A stretch of DNA of 64,000 bases. It comes from G963663495 sp963663495. GTDB taxonomy: Bacteria; Bacteroidota; Rhodothermia; Rhodothermales; Bin80. A model generated the notes under the pieces. The model saw nothing but the letters and a program-made list of their open reading frames with translations, was not told the origin of the DNA and made no database searches. Each line of letters begins with the position of its first letter. Position 1 is the first letter of the stretch. Below, piece by piece: positions 46,052-54,401 of this stretch. The position numbers and the translations under genes are program-made. The stretch is taken from positions 1,240,001 to 1,304,000 of the forward strand of contig OY760427.1 in assembly GCA_963663495.1 (NCBI GenBank), written 5' to 3'.

Positions 46052-46222
46052 GGGAGTTATATGGCTGAGTGCCACGCGTTTTCGCAGGAGTTACTTTTTA
46101 TGCTTTGGTGGTGCAGACAGGATGGCTTTCGCCAGTGTTTCATAATCGGTTCCCGCTTTTCACGAATAACTGCAATTATTTCAAATAACTCAACACGTGG
46201 GTACGCATGATATATAATTGCC
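46052..46222 (+). repeat. MITE-like leader, internally deleted IS1595 derivative
   Basis: 171 bp present in front of tnpB in copies A, B, C and E. It starts with the shared terminal repeat and ends in a degenerate inverted copy (inverted: GGCAATTATATATCATGCGT). The first 91 bp match the left end of the IS1595 element (44145-44235) and the last 80 bp its right end (45842-45922). An 8-bp spacer (ATATATTA, ATCTATTA in copy A) separates it from the tnpB unit. Confidence 0.7.
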
Positions 46223-46252
46223 ATATATTAGGGAGTTATATACCACAGTGCC

Positions 46253-47503
46253 ATGCCCGAAACGGTTAGTGCATACCGCAATATCACATACAGGCTGTTG
46301 CCCGGAAGTCGGAGTAACGCCAAGCACCTTGCTGGATTAGCAGGTGCGTGTAGGTTTGTGTGGAATGCCATCCTCGCAGAGCAGAGCGAGGCGTACAGGA
46401 AAGCGAAAGAGGCTGGAGAGAAGCCGCCCTCGGTAAGCTTCTTCTCGCTGGGGAAGCGGTTCACGGAGCTGCACCGCACGGTCGAGTGGCTACCTGAATA
46501 CTCCTTTGGTGTCGTTAGATACACGTTGAAATATCAGGCGGATGCATGGAAGGCATTCTTCAAGGAGGGTAAGAGAAGACCGAGATTCCATTCCAGACAT
46601 GGTAGTACGCCTTCGTTCACGATCCCGGATAACGTAAGGGTTCGGGATGGCAAGCTGTATATCCCGAAAGTGGGATATATGGCGCTCCGCAGGCGGGGAG
46701 GCAACCCGTACCCTGATGGTATACCCGTCAAAGCCACGGTAAAGAAGAACGCCGGCAAAGGGTATGCTGTCATCTGCTACAAGATGGAGGCACCTGTAAT
46801 AGAGGATACCGGCGGTGCTGTAGGCATTGACCATAATTGCGGGCAGGTCGCTATGGTCTCCACAAAGGGCGATACAAGCATTATCAGACAACCGGATACG
46901 AAGCGTCTTGATGCCAAGTTGAAGCGGCATCAGCGAAGACTGGCGAGACAGAAGAAAGGCTCCAACCGTCGTAACAGGCGGAAGCATGGAATCGCCCGCA
47001 TACAGCGCAAGCGTGCTAACGTCCTCAAGAATGCGAACCACCAAGTAAGTCGCAGTATTGCCAATTGCTCCTCAACGGTGATACTGGAGGACCTGAAGAT
47101 CAAAGCGATGACACGTTCAGCTAAGGGGACGATGGAGAGCTTTGGCACAAACGTCAGACAGAAGTCTGGCCTCAACCGAGGAATACTGCGAAGAGGTTGG
47201 GGCCAGCTGGATCAGATGCTGGGCTATAAGTGCCGCAAGGTGATAAAGGTTACCGCTGCCTATACCAGTCAGCGGTGTTCTGTGTGTGGGCACACAGAAG
47301 CGAGTAACCGTAAGACACGGAGCAAATTCAAGTGTATGTCCTGTGGACATGCGGATCATGCAGACCTGAATGCGGCTGCAAACATACTGGCCTCCGGGAT
47401 TGGGGCTGCTGCACGGCGAGGGGCGTTCGGGTTACCGACCCCTATGACCCGTGAAATTGATCCTAGTGCCTCACTGTGTACAGTTGGTCACTCACGTACA
47501 TAA
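46253..47503 (+). CDS. tnpB: TnpB RNA-guided endonuclease (OrfB family), copy E
   Basis: 416 residues, unbroken. Seen: RuvC-I VGIDHNCGQVAMVST (Asp193), RuvC-II VILEDLKIKAMTRS (Glu279), zinc ribbon CSVCGHTEAS ... CMSCGHADH, RuvC-III ADLNAAANILASG (Asp371). These positions match those of characterised TnpB almost exactly. Differs from copy A at scattered sites (for example His for Arg after Asp193), most of them conservative. Ends in HSRT five bases before the element end. Probably active as an RNA-guided nuclease if a guide RNA is made from the 3' end. Confidence 0.93.
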   Translation: MPETVSAYRNITYRLLPGSRSNAKHLAGLAGACRFVWNAILAEQSEAYRKAKEAGEKPPSVSFFSLGKRFTELHRTVEWLPEYSFGVVRYTLKYQADAWKAFFKEGKRRPRFHSRHGSTPSFTIPDNVRVRDGKLYIPKVGYMALRRRGGNPYPDGIPVKATVKKNAGKGYAVICYKMEAPVIEDTGGAVGIDHNCGQVAMVSTKGDTSIIRQPDTKRLDAKLKRHQRRLARQKKGSNRRNRRKHGIARIQRKRANVLKNANHQVSRSIANCSSTVILEDLKIKAMTRSAKGTMESFGTNVRQKSGLNRGILRRGWGQLDQMLGYKCRKVIKVTAAYTSQRCSVCGHTEASNRKTRSKFKCMSCGHADHADLNAAANILASGIGAAARRGAFGLPTPMTREIDPSASLCTVGHSRT

Positions 47504-47804
47504 TTCCCTATGTTTGGCTGAATAGGTTGCTAAGCCGGGCAAAGAAAGCGGCAAAAGTGGCGCAGGCGCGAGGATTCAATCGCCGGAGTGTGGGAGGAGG
47601 CCCCAGTTCCTCTGATGGTTACATCACGCCAGAAATCAACGCACTATTTGGTGTGTGGCGTAGCGACGCTGTCCGTGCGGGTACACTGGCTGCCGTACAG
47701 GCGTGGGGAGCAATTGCCTCCAGCAGGCGGCGACCGGGGCTACGGTTAAGGGCCAGACTATTTGAGCTTTTGCTATTGCATTGGAGAACATGCAGGCATC
47801 TAGC

Positions 47805-48719
47805 TTAGGCTACGTCGACATGAGTCAGCCAGCCGTAAGGATCCCTGCCGTCATTAACCACACTAAAGAATGCTTCCTGCAGCTTCCTTGTCACGGGGCC
47901 GCACCGTCCCGAACCAATGATATGTTTGTCCACGGACCGGATCGGGGTTATCTCCGCGGCCGTACCCGTAAAGAACAGCTCATCGGCGATATAGAGCGCC
48001 TCTCGTGGCATGTTGCGTTCCACGACAGTGTACCCGATATCATGTGCTAGCCGAATAACGCTGTCACGCGTGATGCCTGGCAGTATAGCTAAGTTGGTAG
48101 GTGCGGTATACATCACTCCGTCACGAATTAGGAAGAGATTCTCCCCGCTACCTTCGGCGATAAAGCCGTCCGTGCTGAGCATAATGCCCTCCACATAGTC
48201 GTTTAGCATAGCGTCCATCTTGACGAGACTGGCATTGAGGTAATTACCGCCCGCCTTGGCTAGGGACGGGAAGGTGTTGGGTGCCATCCGGCGCCAGGAA
48301 GCTACCTGTACATCTACGCCTTGCCGTAGGGCCTCAGGTCCCAAGTATGCGCCCCATTCCCAGACCGCGATGCAGGATTCTACCTCGTTGGCCATTGGAT
48401 TTACTCCCATGCCACCGAGGCCGCGGAACACTACAGGCCGGATGTAGCACGAGCGGAGCTTGCTCCGCTGCACCGTTGCGATGGAAGCTGCCTCTAACTC
48501 CTGTTGGCTGTACGGCACGGGCATGCGATAAATCTTGGCTGAATCAACCAGCCGCCGCATATGAGCGGGCAACCTGAAAATGGCCGAACCCTTGGCGGTA
48601 TCGTAGCATCGAATGCCCTCGAACACGGATGAGCCGTAGTGCACCACATGTGAGAGGACATGAATCTTGGCGTCCTCGAATGGAACGAATTTGCCGTTAA
48701 ACCAGATATCTGCATTCAT
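47805..48719 (-). CDS. ilvE: Branched-chain amino acid aminotransferase
   Basis: PLP enzyme that interconverts Leu/Ile/Val and their 2-oxo acids. 304 residues, normal length. Seen: IWFNGKFVPFEDAKIHVLSH, HYGSSVFEGIRCYDT, HMRRLVDSAKIYRM, the PLP-lysine region SLAKAGGNYLNASLVKMDAM, DGFIAEGSGENLFLIRDG and ELFFTGTAAEITPIRSVD. Fold type IV layout is complete. A leftward pair with the glycosyltransferase gene 62 bp upstream, though they are unlikely to be functionally linked. Confidence 0.95.
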   Translation of the reverse strand: MNADIWFNGKFVPFEDAKIHVLSHVVHYGSSVFEGIRCYDTAKGSAIFRLPAHMRRLVDSAKIYRMPVPYSQQELEAASIATVQRSKLRSCYIRPVVFRGLGGMGVNPMANEVESCIAVWEWGAYLGPEALRQGVDVQVASWRRMAPNTFPSLAKAGGNYLNASLVKMDAMLNDYVEGIMLSTDGFIAEGSGENLFLIRDGVMYTAPTNLAILPGITRDSVIRLAHDIGYTVVERNMPREALYIADELFFTGTAAEITPIRSVDKHIIGSGRCGPVTRKLQEAFFSVVNDGRDPYGWLTHVDVA

Positions 48720-48781
48720 GTATAGCTAAGCTTTTCTGCGGAAACCCGTGGTACTTTGGGCTGCATCTGTTGTTCAAGGGG

Positions 48782-49504
48782 CTATGCAGGTGCCTTCGCA
48801 AACTGACGGGACAGGGACCGGCTCTGCATTGCGAGTGCACCGATGGTCCACAGGATCTTCACCGATGCCCTAACAGAGCCACAGACTGTACCTGTGATCT
48901 TTGAAGTTCCGATACGGCACCGGTATGAGACGGGGACCTCTATCACACGCAGTCCGGCAAGATGCGCTTTGATCTGCATTTCGATTGTCCACCCGAACGT
49001 GGGATCTCGCATTCCCAAATGCTGGAGACGGGATAACTTTATTGCTCTGAAAGGACCCAGATCGGTGTGGCGTATCCCCCAAATGGCTCGCATCAACATG
49101 CATGCCAGCCAGTTCCCGTACCGGGCTTGCGGCAGCAGCGCACCGCGTTCAACCGTGCCTCGCATGCGGCTCCCTACTACAAAATCTGCTTCGCCCTTCG
49201 TGATGGGTTCCAAAAGCCTCGCGGCTTCGGACGGATAGTCGCTGTAGTCCGCATCAAGAAACACCACCACATCCGCGCTCCGATCGCTGGCATATCGTAT
49301 GCCTCGCTGGCATGCATATCCATACCCGCGCCGTGCTTCTGCAAGCACAGTTGCACCGGCCGCGCGCGCCACTTCAGCAGTGTTGTCGGTTGAGGCGTTG
49401 TCTACCACTACTACCTCGCTCACGACTTTTCTTGGCAAGTCGTCAATAACGCGGGCCAATGCTTTCTCCTCGTTGTAGGCGGGAATAATAACCACGACTC
49501 GCAT
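48782..49504 (-). CDS. Family 2 glycosyltransferase (dolichol-phosphate mannose synthase-like)
   Basis: 240 residues. Seen: IIPAYNEEKALARVIDDL at the N-terminus, VVVDNASTDNTAEVARAAGA, the metal-binding VVFLDADYSDYPSE, GSRMRGTVERGALLPQARYG and FGWTIEMQIKAHLAGLRVIE. No C-terminal membrane anchor of the long DPM type is obvious. Likely moves a sugar to a polyprenyl phosphate or lipid carrier, but donor and acceptor cannot be told. No other cell-wall or polysaccharide gene is adjacent. Confidence 0.9.
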   Translation of the reverse strand: MRVVVIIPAYNEEKALARVIDDLPRKVVSEVVVVDNASTDNTAEVARAAGATVLAEARRGYGYACQRGIRYASDRSADVVVFLDADYSDYPSEAARLLEPITKGEADFVVGSRMRGTVERGALLPQARYGNWLACMLMRAIWGIRHTDLGPFRAIKLSRLQHLGMRDPTFGWTIEMQIKAHLAGLRVIEVPVSYRCRIGTSKITGTVCGSVRASVKILWTIGALAMQSRSLSRQFAKAPA

Positions 49505-49672
49505 ACTTTTAGAAATTGTCCTCAGAATGCCGCAAATTACGTGTAGTTAAACCTTCGCGCTTGGCTGTCTGGAATTGTTATACGGGGTATGAGCGGAACA
49601 CTAGTGTGTTTCCCACTTACGCGTACGCGGTTCCCTATCACAATTCTTTATACACGTAATGGCATGAGACCT

Positions 49673-50197
49673 ATGAATGATATCAGGTATCCGATCGGAC
49701 GCTTTGCGGCGCCGGTTCCTGTTGCGCAAAAGCATGTCAACGATGCTATTCTCGCAATTGAATCACTGCCATCGGCTATTGGGAATTGCGTTCGTCAGCT
49801 AACGGATAGCCAGCTTGACACGCCGTATCGGCCGGACGGATGGACCGTCCGGCAGGTCGTTCACCATGTGGCGGACAGTCACATGAACGCTTTGCTGCGG
49901 GTCAAATCGGCGCTGACAGAGGACCGACCTCCAGTAAAGACTTACAACGAGAAGAGGTGGGCGATGCTTCCTGATTACGCAGGGCCCGTTGGGCCTTCGC
50001 TCGCATTTCTGGAGGCGCTCCATAGTCGATGGGTAGTGCTGTTGCGTGCACTAAGATGGGAGCAGCTGCAGCGAGAATTTAACCATCCTGAGCTTGGAGG
50101 AGTGCGGATTGCCCATGCCACATGCATGTATGCTTGGCATGGGAGGCACCATGTAGCGCATATTGAAGGCGTAGTGAGGCTTGAAGGCTCGACTTGA
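49673..50197 (+). CDS. DinB/YfiT-family putative metal-dependent hydrolase
   Basis: 174 residues from ATG 49673; ATG 49664 and a longer frame from 49589 are possible, but relatives begin a few residues before RYPIGRF. Four-helix DinB fold inferred. Seen: the metal His in VRQVVHHVADSHMNALLRVK and the HxxxH pair in YAWHGRHHVAHIEGVVRLE. YfiT/BstA-type members bind Ni or Zn through three His; some DinB proteins are thiol S-transferases. The cellular substrate is unknown. Confidence 0.9.
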   Translation: MNDIRYPIGRFAAPVPVAQKHVNDAILAIESLPSAIGNCVRQLTDSQLDTPYRPDGWTVRQVVHHVADSHMNALLRVKSALTEDRPPVKTYNEKRWAMLPDYAGPVGPSLAFLEALHSRWVVLLRALRWEQLQREFNHPELGGVRIAHATCMYAWHGRHHVAHIEGVVRLEGST

Positions 50198-50291
50198 CGT
50201 TTGCGCGGCAGCCATTGCTGCGGGCGGACCATCGTAGTGGAACCGGCACTCTAGTTCACAATAGCACGAATGCTTCTTACTGCGGTTCTCA

Positions 50292-50528
50292 ATGCGCCGG
50301 CGACTTCGAACGATTCTACTGATAGCAAGCCTGATTTTCTTTGCCTTTGTGTTCCGGCGTGTTCTGAATCCATTTGGATCAGGAGATTATGTGGAAGTTT
50401 CGCACGGCAATCATGTACACTATGTACCGAAGGATTGGAACCAGTCCGTCTCAATCAGCAACTTTCCGACGCGCCAACCTTCATCCGACGAGCGGATTCT
50501 ACCTGACGGTCGTGTTGTACCGCGCTAG
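50292..50528 (+). CDS. Small single-pass membrane protein, hypothetical
   Basis: 78 residues, not recognised. Seen: basic N-terminus MRRRLRT, one hydrophobic helix ILLIASLIFFAFVF, and a polar tail with HGNHVHYVPKDWNQ and a Pro/Arg-rich end. Composition is that of a real membrane-anchored peptide rather than a chance frame. Convergent with the ATPase gene, whose 3' end is 5 bp away. Confidence 0.55.
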   Translation: MRRRLRTILLIASLIFFAFVFRRVLNPFGSGDYVEVSHGNHVHYVPKDWNQSVSISNFPTRQPSSDERILPDGRVVPR

Positions 50529-50533
50529 ATCAT

Positions 50534-52018
50534 TCAGTCGTCGTCTTCCGTGATCGAAGAAAGGACGCTCCCCACAAGGTCGGAATATGAAGCCAATGCA
50601 TCGGCCGAAATCTCCTTGCTGAGCAATGAGTGTTGGTGCAATGCTTCCAGCACAAATTCCATGAACGAAAGGTGCTCGGACCGAGGGGTGGACGGTCGGA
50701 ATTCATTGATGAAGGCACCCAAGCCATCGATCTGCCTTAATGCCGCAGCATACCGCCTTCGGGGCATATCAGATTCCAACTCCACTCCAGGGTTGGAAGC
50801 AAACCAGTGCAGAATCCTCTTGTATCTCTCGCGATTCCGACCTTTTTGTCCGGGATCCGGGAAGTACCATCCAAAGACAGTCTTGACAGCACGTCCCATC
50901 AGCAATCGTGCGACACTACGAGCTCCTTCTCGTTCGCCTTCATAAACGAGTTCGACTTTACCTGTTATGGCGGTTTCGATGTGAATCAGGTCGCTGATGC
51001 GGGCTACCGCGGAGGATTCGCAGCAAACCAATGCCCGGCGTTCCGCGTTGGAGATGAGCACCTCCAAGGCCGCGCGGGTCATACGGGCCGAGACGCCGGA
51101 CTTGTGGTCCACGTATTCGCTGGCACGGGCTTCGAATGCAATCTGCTCAATGATTTCCCTAAAGAAATACGGAACACTAACCTGGGGTCCCGCGTCGTCA
51201 CGATCCTCAAAAGCTTCCAGCTTGGTGATTTGAATCCCTGATTCTATAGACTTCGGGTAGTGGGTAAGAATCTGGCTGTCAAGCCGGTCCTTAAGTGGTG
51301 TAATGATGTTTCCACGACTCGTGTAGTCTTCGGGATTCGCGGAAAACACCATTACAATGTCAAGCGGGAAGCGAATATTGAAACCTCGAATTTGGATATC
51401 TCGCTCTTCAAGAATGTTCAGCAGTCCGACTTGGATACGAGCTTGCAGATCAGGCAATTCGTTTATGGCAAAAATTCCACGGTTTGTTCGGGGAATTATG
51501 CCAAAATGAATGACTTCTTCGTCGGCATACGTCAAACGGTTATGCGCGGCCTTAATGGGGTCAATGTCACCGATCAGATCGGCGATGGATGTGTCAGGCG
51601 TGGCCAGCTTTTCGCCGTAACGTTCTAGCCTGTGGATCCATTGGATTGGGGCATCTTCACCCTGCTCCTTCACCAAGTGTCGTCCATACTTTGATATCGG
51701 AAAGAAGGGATGGTCATTCACTTCACTTCCTGCAAGAACGGGAACATACTCATCCAGCAGGTCTGGAAGCATGCGGATCATCCGACTCTTAGCTTGGCCA
51801 CGGAGGCCAAGAAGAATCATGTCATGTCGCGATAGAATGGCATTTTGCAGCTGCGGGATAACCGTGCGATCAAATCCGATAACACCGGGAAAGAGCTCAT
51901 GATTTTTCTTTAGAAAGTTGATCATGTTGCGCCGCAATTCGTTCCGAACCGAACAAACAGTATAACCGGATTTGCGAAGCTCACCGAGAGTCTCGGCTTT
52001 GGCGGGCTGTCGTGGCAA
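50534..52018 (-). CDS. MoxR/ChlI-like AAA+ ATPase
   Basis: About 494 residues if started at TTG 52018, five bases after the upstream gene's stop; an ATG at 52111 would overlap that gene by 89 bp. Seen: TLGELRKSGYTVCSVRNELR, a P-loop MILLGLRGQAKSRMIRMLPD, TYADEEVIHFGIIPRTNRGI, the Walker B position GIFAINELPDLQARIQVGLL, then VFSANPEDYTSRGNIITPLK and DRLDSQILTHYP typical of Mg-chelatase-like AAA+ proteins. The usual Asp of Walker B is Asn (INE), the Glu is kept. The long C-terminal part is helical. No VWA partner is adjacent. Function unknown. Confidence 0.85.
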   Translation of the reverse strand: MPRQPAKAETLGELRKSGYTVCSVRNELRRNMINFLKKNHELFPGVIGFDRTVIPQLQNAILSRHDMILLGLRGQAKSRMIRMLPDLLDEYVPVLAGSEVNDHPFFPISKYGRHLVKEQGEDAPIQWIHRLERYGEKLATPDTSIADLIGDIDPIKAAHNRLTYADEEVIHFGIIPRTNRGIFAINELPDLQARIQVGLLNILEERDIQIRGFNIRFPLDIVMVFSANPEDYTSRGNIITPLKDRLDSQILTHYPKSIESGIQITKLEAFEDRDDAGPQVSVPYFFREIIEQIAFEARASEYVDHKSGVSARMTRAALEVLISNAERRALVCCESSAVARISDLIHIETAITGKVELVYEGEREGARSVARLLMGRAVKTVFGWYFPDPGQKGRNRERYKRILHWFASNPGVELESDMPRRRYAAALRQIDGLGAFINEFRPSTPRSEHLSFMEFVLEALHQHSLLSKEISADALASYSDLVGSVLSSITEDDD

Positions 52019-52022
52019 TGTC

Positions 52023-53111
52023 TTAGTGCTGGTCTTGGTTAGGAGGCTGTACCACTGCCCGGTCCGGGGCAGGTTCTTGCGCGTATACCCGAACTTCGGG
52101 GTTAGGATCAATGACTGCTACAACAACCTGAATGCCGGCACCGTGCGCCCGTACTGCGATGTCCATAGGATAGAATGCCTTGTGCAGGACAGGATGTCCA
52201 TCCACTAGAATTCCGCGAAGTATACCGTCGCTATCGTACATGTCAACCCGTAGCCAACCCGGCCTCATGTTGAGAACATAGAGTGTCTGACCATGCCATG
52301 TGGCACTGCTCATAAGGAGGGGAGCGCCCCGACCTCTTCCCGCGTCAAAGGCCCGCGTTCGGTGTAGCATTGGCGAATCAAAGCCCGCGAGAGACAGGTG
52401 ATTGATTCCAGTATTTTCGGAAAGGGATGTAACGTCGGCAATCGGGTAAAAGGCCGACAGGCTGAGTAATGAATCTCCACGGAGCCGTAGCATGCCCGCG
52501 TTGCGCCACTGCGAACCCTTAAGCATCCACTGTCGGTCCGCATCGCCATTGTACCGCATGCGGACAATATATGCCGGCTTATCCTTCGGTACCACCTTCA
52601 GGAATAAAGCCGAAGCCGAGGCAGTAGCATATTGAAGCGCGTCTTCCGGCATGCTGTACGGTGCGGGGATGGTGATTTCACGTTGACCATTGATAATCAC
52701 ATCAAAGGTTCGCCCTACAGGGTTGAAGGTTACAATGGTGTCCCCCCGCAGGCCTGCGATATAGGGAGTATCCACACCGGGCCATGTTATTTCTTCCTCC
52801 CAATCCATCTCATCCGAAAAGCGGAAAATGCTACTGCGCTCCACATCACTGACGTACAGGTTGCCCGCATCACTGAACATCAGCGTTCTTGGGTAGGCCA
52901 TTGCAGCGGAGTCTGGCCCGCGCAGTGTGGCTTCAAGGACCAGCGTATCGGGTGTAATGGCAGCGGCGCGGGACCGGGACAAAGAATCCGCTGGAGTCAC
53001 AGCTCTAGTCTCCGTCCTTCTGCAGGAGTTCGGAAAGCAACCTGCGACGATCAGTGACGCAACTAGTATCGGCAAGAAATGCCAAATTCTAGGCGCGTTA
53101 ATCCGGTGCAC
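52023..53111 (-). CDS. Lipoprotein, possible beta-propeller
   Basis: 362 residues. Seen: signal peptide with lipobox IVAGC after ILVASL, so it is lipid-anchored; then a series of strand-rich segments with recurring aromatic/Asp turns (PRTLMFSDAGNLYVSDVERS, DTPYIAGLRGDTIVTFNP, TLYVLNMRPGWLRVDMYDSD) like NHL or six-bladed propellers. C-terminal tail is Pro/Gln-rich. Overlaps the 3' end of the HtrA gene by 14 bp and is 4 bp from the ATPase gene, so all three are one leftward operon. Specific function not recognised. Confidence 0.8.
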   Translation of the reverse strand: MHRINAPRIWHFLPILVASLIVAGCFPNSCRRTETRAVTPADSLSRSRAAAITPDTLVLEATLRGPDSAAMAYPRTLMFSDAGNLYVSDVERSSIFRFSDEMDWEEEITWPGVDTPYIAGLRGDTIVTFNPVGRTFDVIINGQREITIPAPYSMPEDALQYATASASALFLKVVPKDKPAYIVRMRYNGDADRQWMLKGSQWRNAGMLRLRGDSLLSLSAFYPIADVTSLSENTGINHLSLAGFDSPMLHRTRAFDAGRGRGAPLLMSSATWHGQTLYVLNMRPGWLRVDMYDSDGILRGILVDGHPVLHKAFYPMDIAVRAHGAGIQVVVAVIDPNPEVRVYAQEPAPDRAVVQPPNQDQH

Positions 53112-54348
53112 GCCCGACCTGCAAATTCAGTTTGATCCTGGTTCCTGCGCGCACTACGCTATGGGTTAGTGTGTCACCAGGGCGAAAGTCATGCAGCCGA
53201 GCAATGTAGTCGTCGTGATCCGACACCGCCACGCCCTGAAGAGCAACAATTACGTCGTACTGCAGAATTCCGGCTTCATCCGCAGGAGAACGGGGTTGGA
53301 CAGCCTCAATTAGTACGCCGTGAGGAGTCTCCAGTTCAAGTGCACGCGCGATTCGTTCATTAACGTTGACGCCATGGAGGCCCGTGTAGTAGGCTCGATC
53401 CACCTGTCCGTAATTACGGAGTTCGTCTACTATGCGGGAGGCTTTACGGGCAGGGACGGCAAACCCCAGCCCGACAGATCCTCCACTCTCGCTGTAAATA
53501 GCCGTATTGACCCCAATAACACGCCCAAGGGCATTGAGGAGTGGGCCGCCGGAGTTACCACGATTGATAGAGGCATCCGTCTGGATCATGTCCCGATAGA
53601 TCCTTCCCGACTGCTGACCAAGATGCCTGCCCGTGCCACTGACCACTCCTACAGTAACGGTTGGGTCGGCCGCTTCGAACAAGCCAAAAGGGTTCCCCAA
53701 CGCGATGGCCCATTCTCCCACTATGGCATCTTCATCTGGCTGCAGGTCCAGGTAGGGTAATGCTTCTTGTGATTCCACTTTGACCAATGCGAGGTCTGAG
53801 GCCGCGTCGGAGCCCACCAATCGAGCATCCAATGTCTCGCCACTCGGCAGCGACACCGTAATCGCTGTGGCAGCGGCCACAACATGGTCGTTGGTTACTA
53901 CGAAACCATCCGGCGAGATTAGGAACCCGGAGCCAAGGTTCTTAACCTGACGCTCTACAATCCGCGGCCGCCTGCGCTCAAAGAACTGCCCGAAGAATGG
54001 ATCGCTGAAGAAATCCGAGATGGGATCCTGTACGCGCAGCCGCTGCACCCCGATGACATTAACACTTACGATAGCCGGTGTTGCCATTTCCACAGCCCGC
54101 GTGATGGCATTGCGACGCCCCAAGGCGACCTTATAGTTGGCGACCTCCAAGCTATCTGAGGGCAGTACTCCTGGAAGCGCGTTTATTGGGCTGTCCTGCC
54201 TCGGGATATCCTGACAACCGATGATTAGCAGTGCCGCGAGGTAGATCAATGGGTGCAAGGTGCGCGTATTTGTTGGCGAGGATACCCGTACAACGATACC
54301 CGAAAAAACCTGTTTCTGGCTAGGATTGTAATGAACGGCACTGAGCAC
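53098..54348 (-). CDS. HtrA/DegP-family serine protease, lipoprotein
   Basis: Periplasmic quality-control protease. 416 codons from a GTG at 54348; a TTG just before the hydrophobic stretch LIYLAALLIIGC may be the true start, because that stretch with its lipobox Cys reads as a lipoprotein signal. Seen: trypsin-like domain with His in FVVTNDHVVAAA, Asp in GSDAASDLALVKVES and Ser in INRGNSGGPLLNALG; then one PDZ domain (HGVLIEAVQPRSPADEAGIL) to the end. One PDZ rather than two is the DegS-like layout. First gene of the operon with the lipoprotein and ATPase; divergent from galK. Confidence 0.93.
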   Translation of the reverse strand: MLSAVHYNPSQKQVFSGIVVRVSSPTNTRTLHPLIYLAALLIIGCQDIPRQDSPINALPGVLPSDSLEVANYKVALGRRNAITRAVEMATPAIVSVNVIGVQRLRVQDPISDFFSDPFFGQFFERRRPRIVERQVKNLGSGFLISPDGFVVTNDHVVAAATAITVSLPSGETLDARLVGSDAASDLALVKVESQEALPYLDLQPDEDAIVGEWAIALGNPFGLFEAADPTVTVGVVSGTGRHLGQQSGRIYRDMIQTDASINRGNSGGPLLNALGRVIGVNTAIYSESGGSVGLGFAVPARKASRIVDELRNYGQVDRAYYTGLHGVNVNERIARALELETPHGVLIEAVQPRSPADEAGILQYDVIVALQGVAVSDHDDYIARLHDFRPGDTLTHSVVRAGTRIKLNLQVGRAPD

Positions 54349-54401
54349 GAACGGGAGGTAGGGGCACTGCTGTCAGCAAGCCGCAATAAGCAGTAGATTG
54401 G

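Larger units (their letters stand above)
46052..47508 (+). mobile_element. TnpB-carrying TIR element, copy E (complete length)
   Basis: 1457 bp, exactly the length of copies A and C. Left end GGGAGTTATATGGCTGAGTG; right end, inverted, GGGAATTATGTACGTGAGTG. The flanks TTACATTT (46044-46051) and TATGTTTG (47509-47516) are not a duplication, so this copy may have recombined with another. A second terminal repeat, GGGAGTTATATACCACAGTG, begins at 46231 and contains the tnpB start. Confidence 0.83.
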
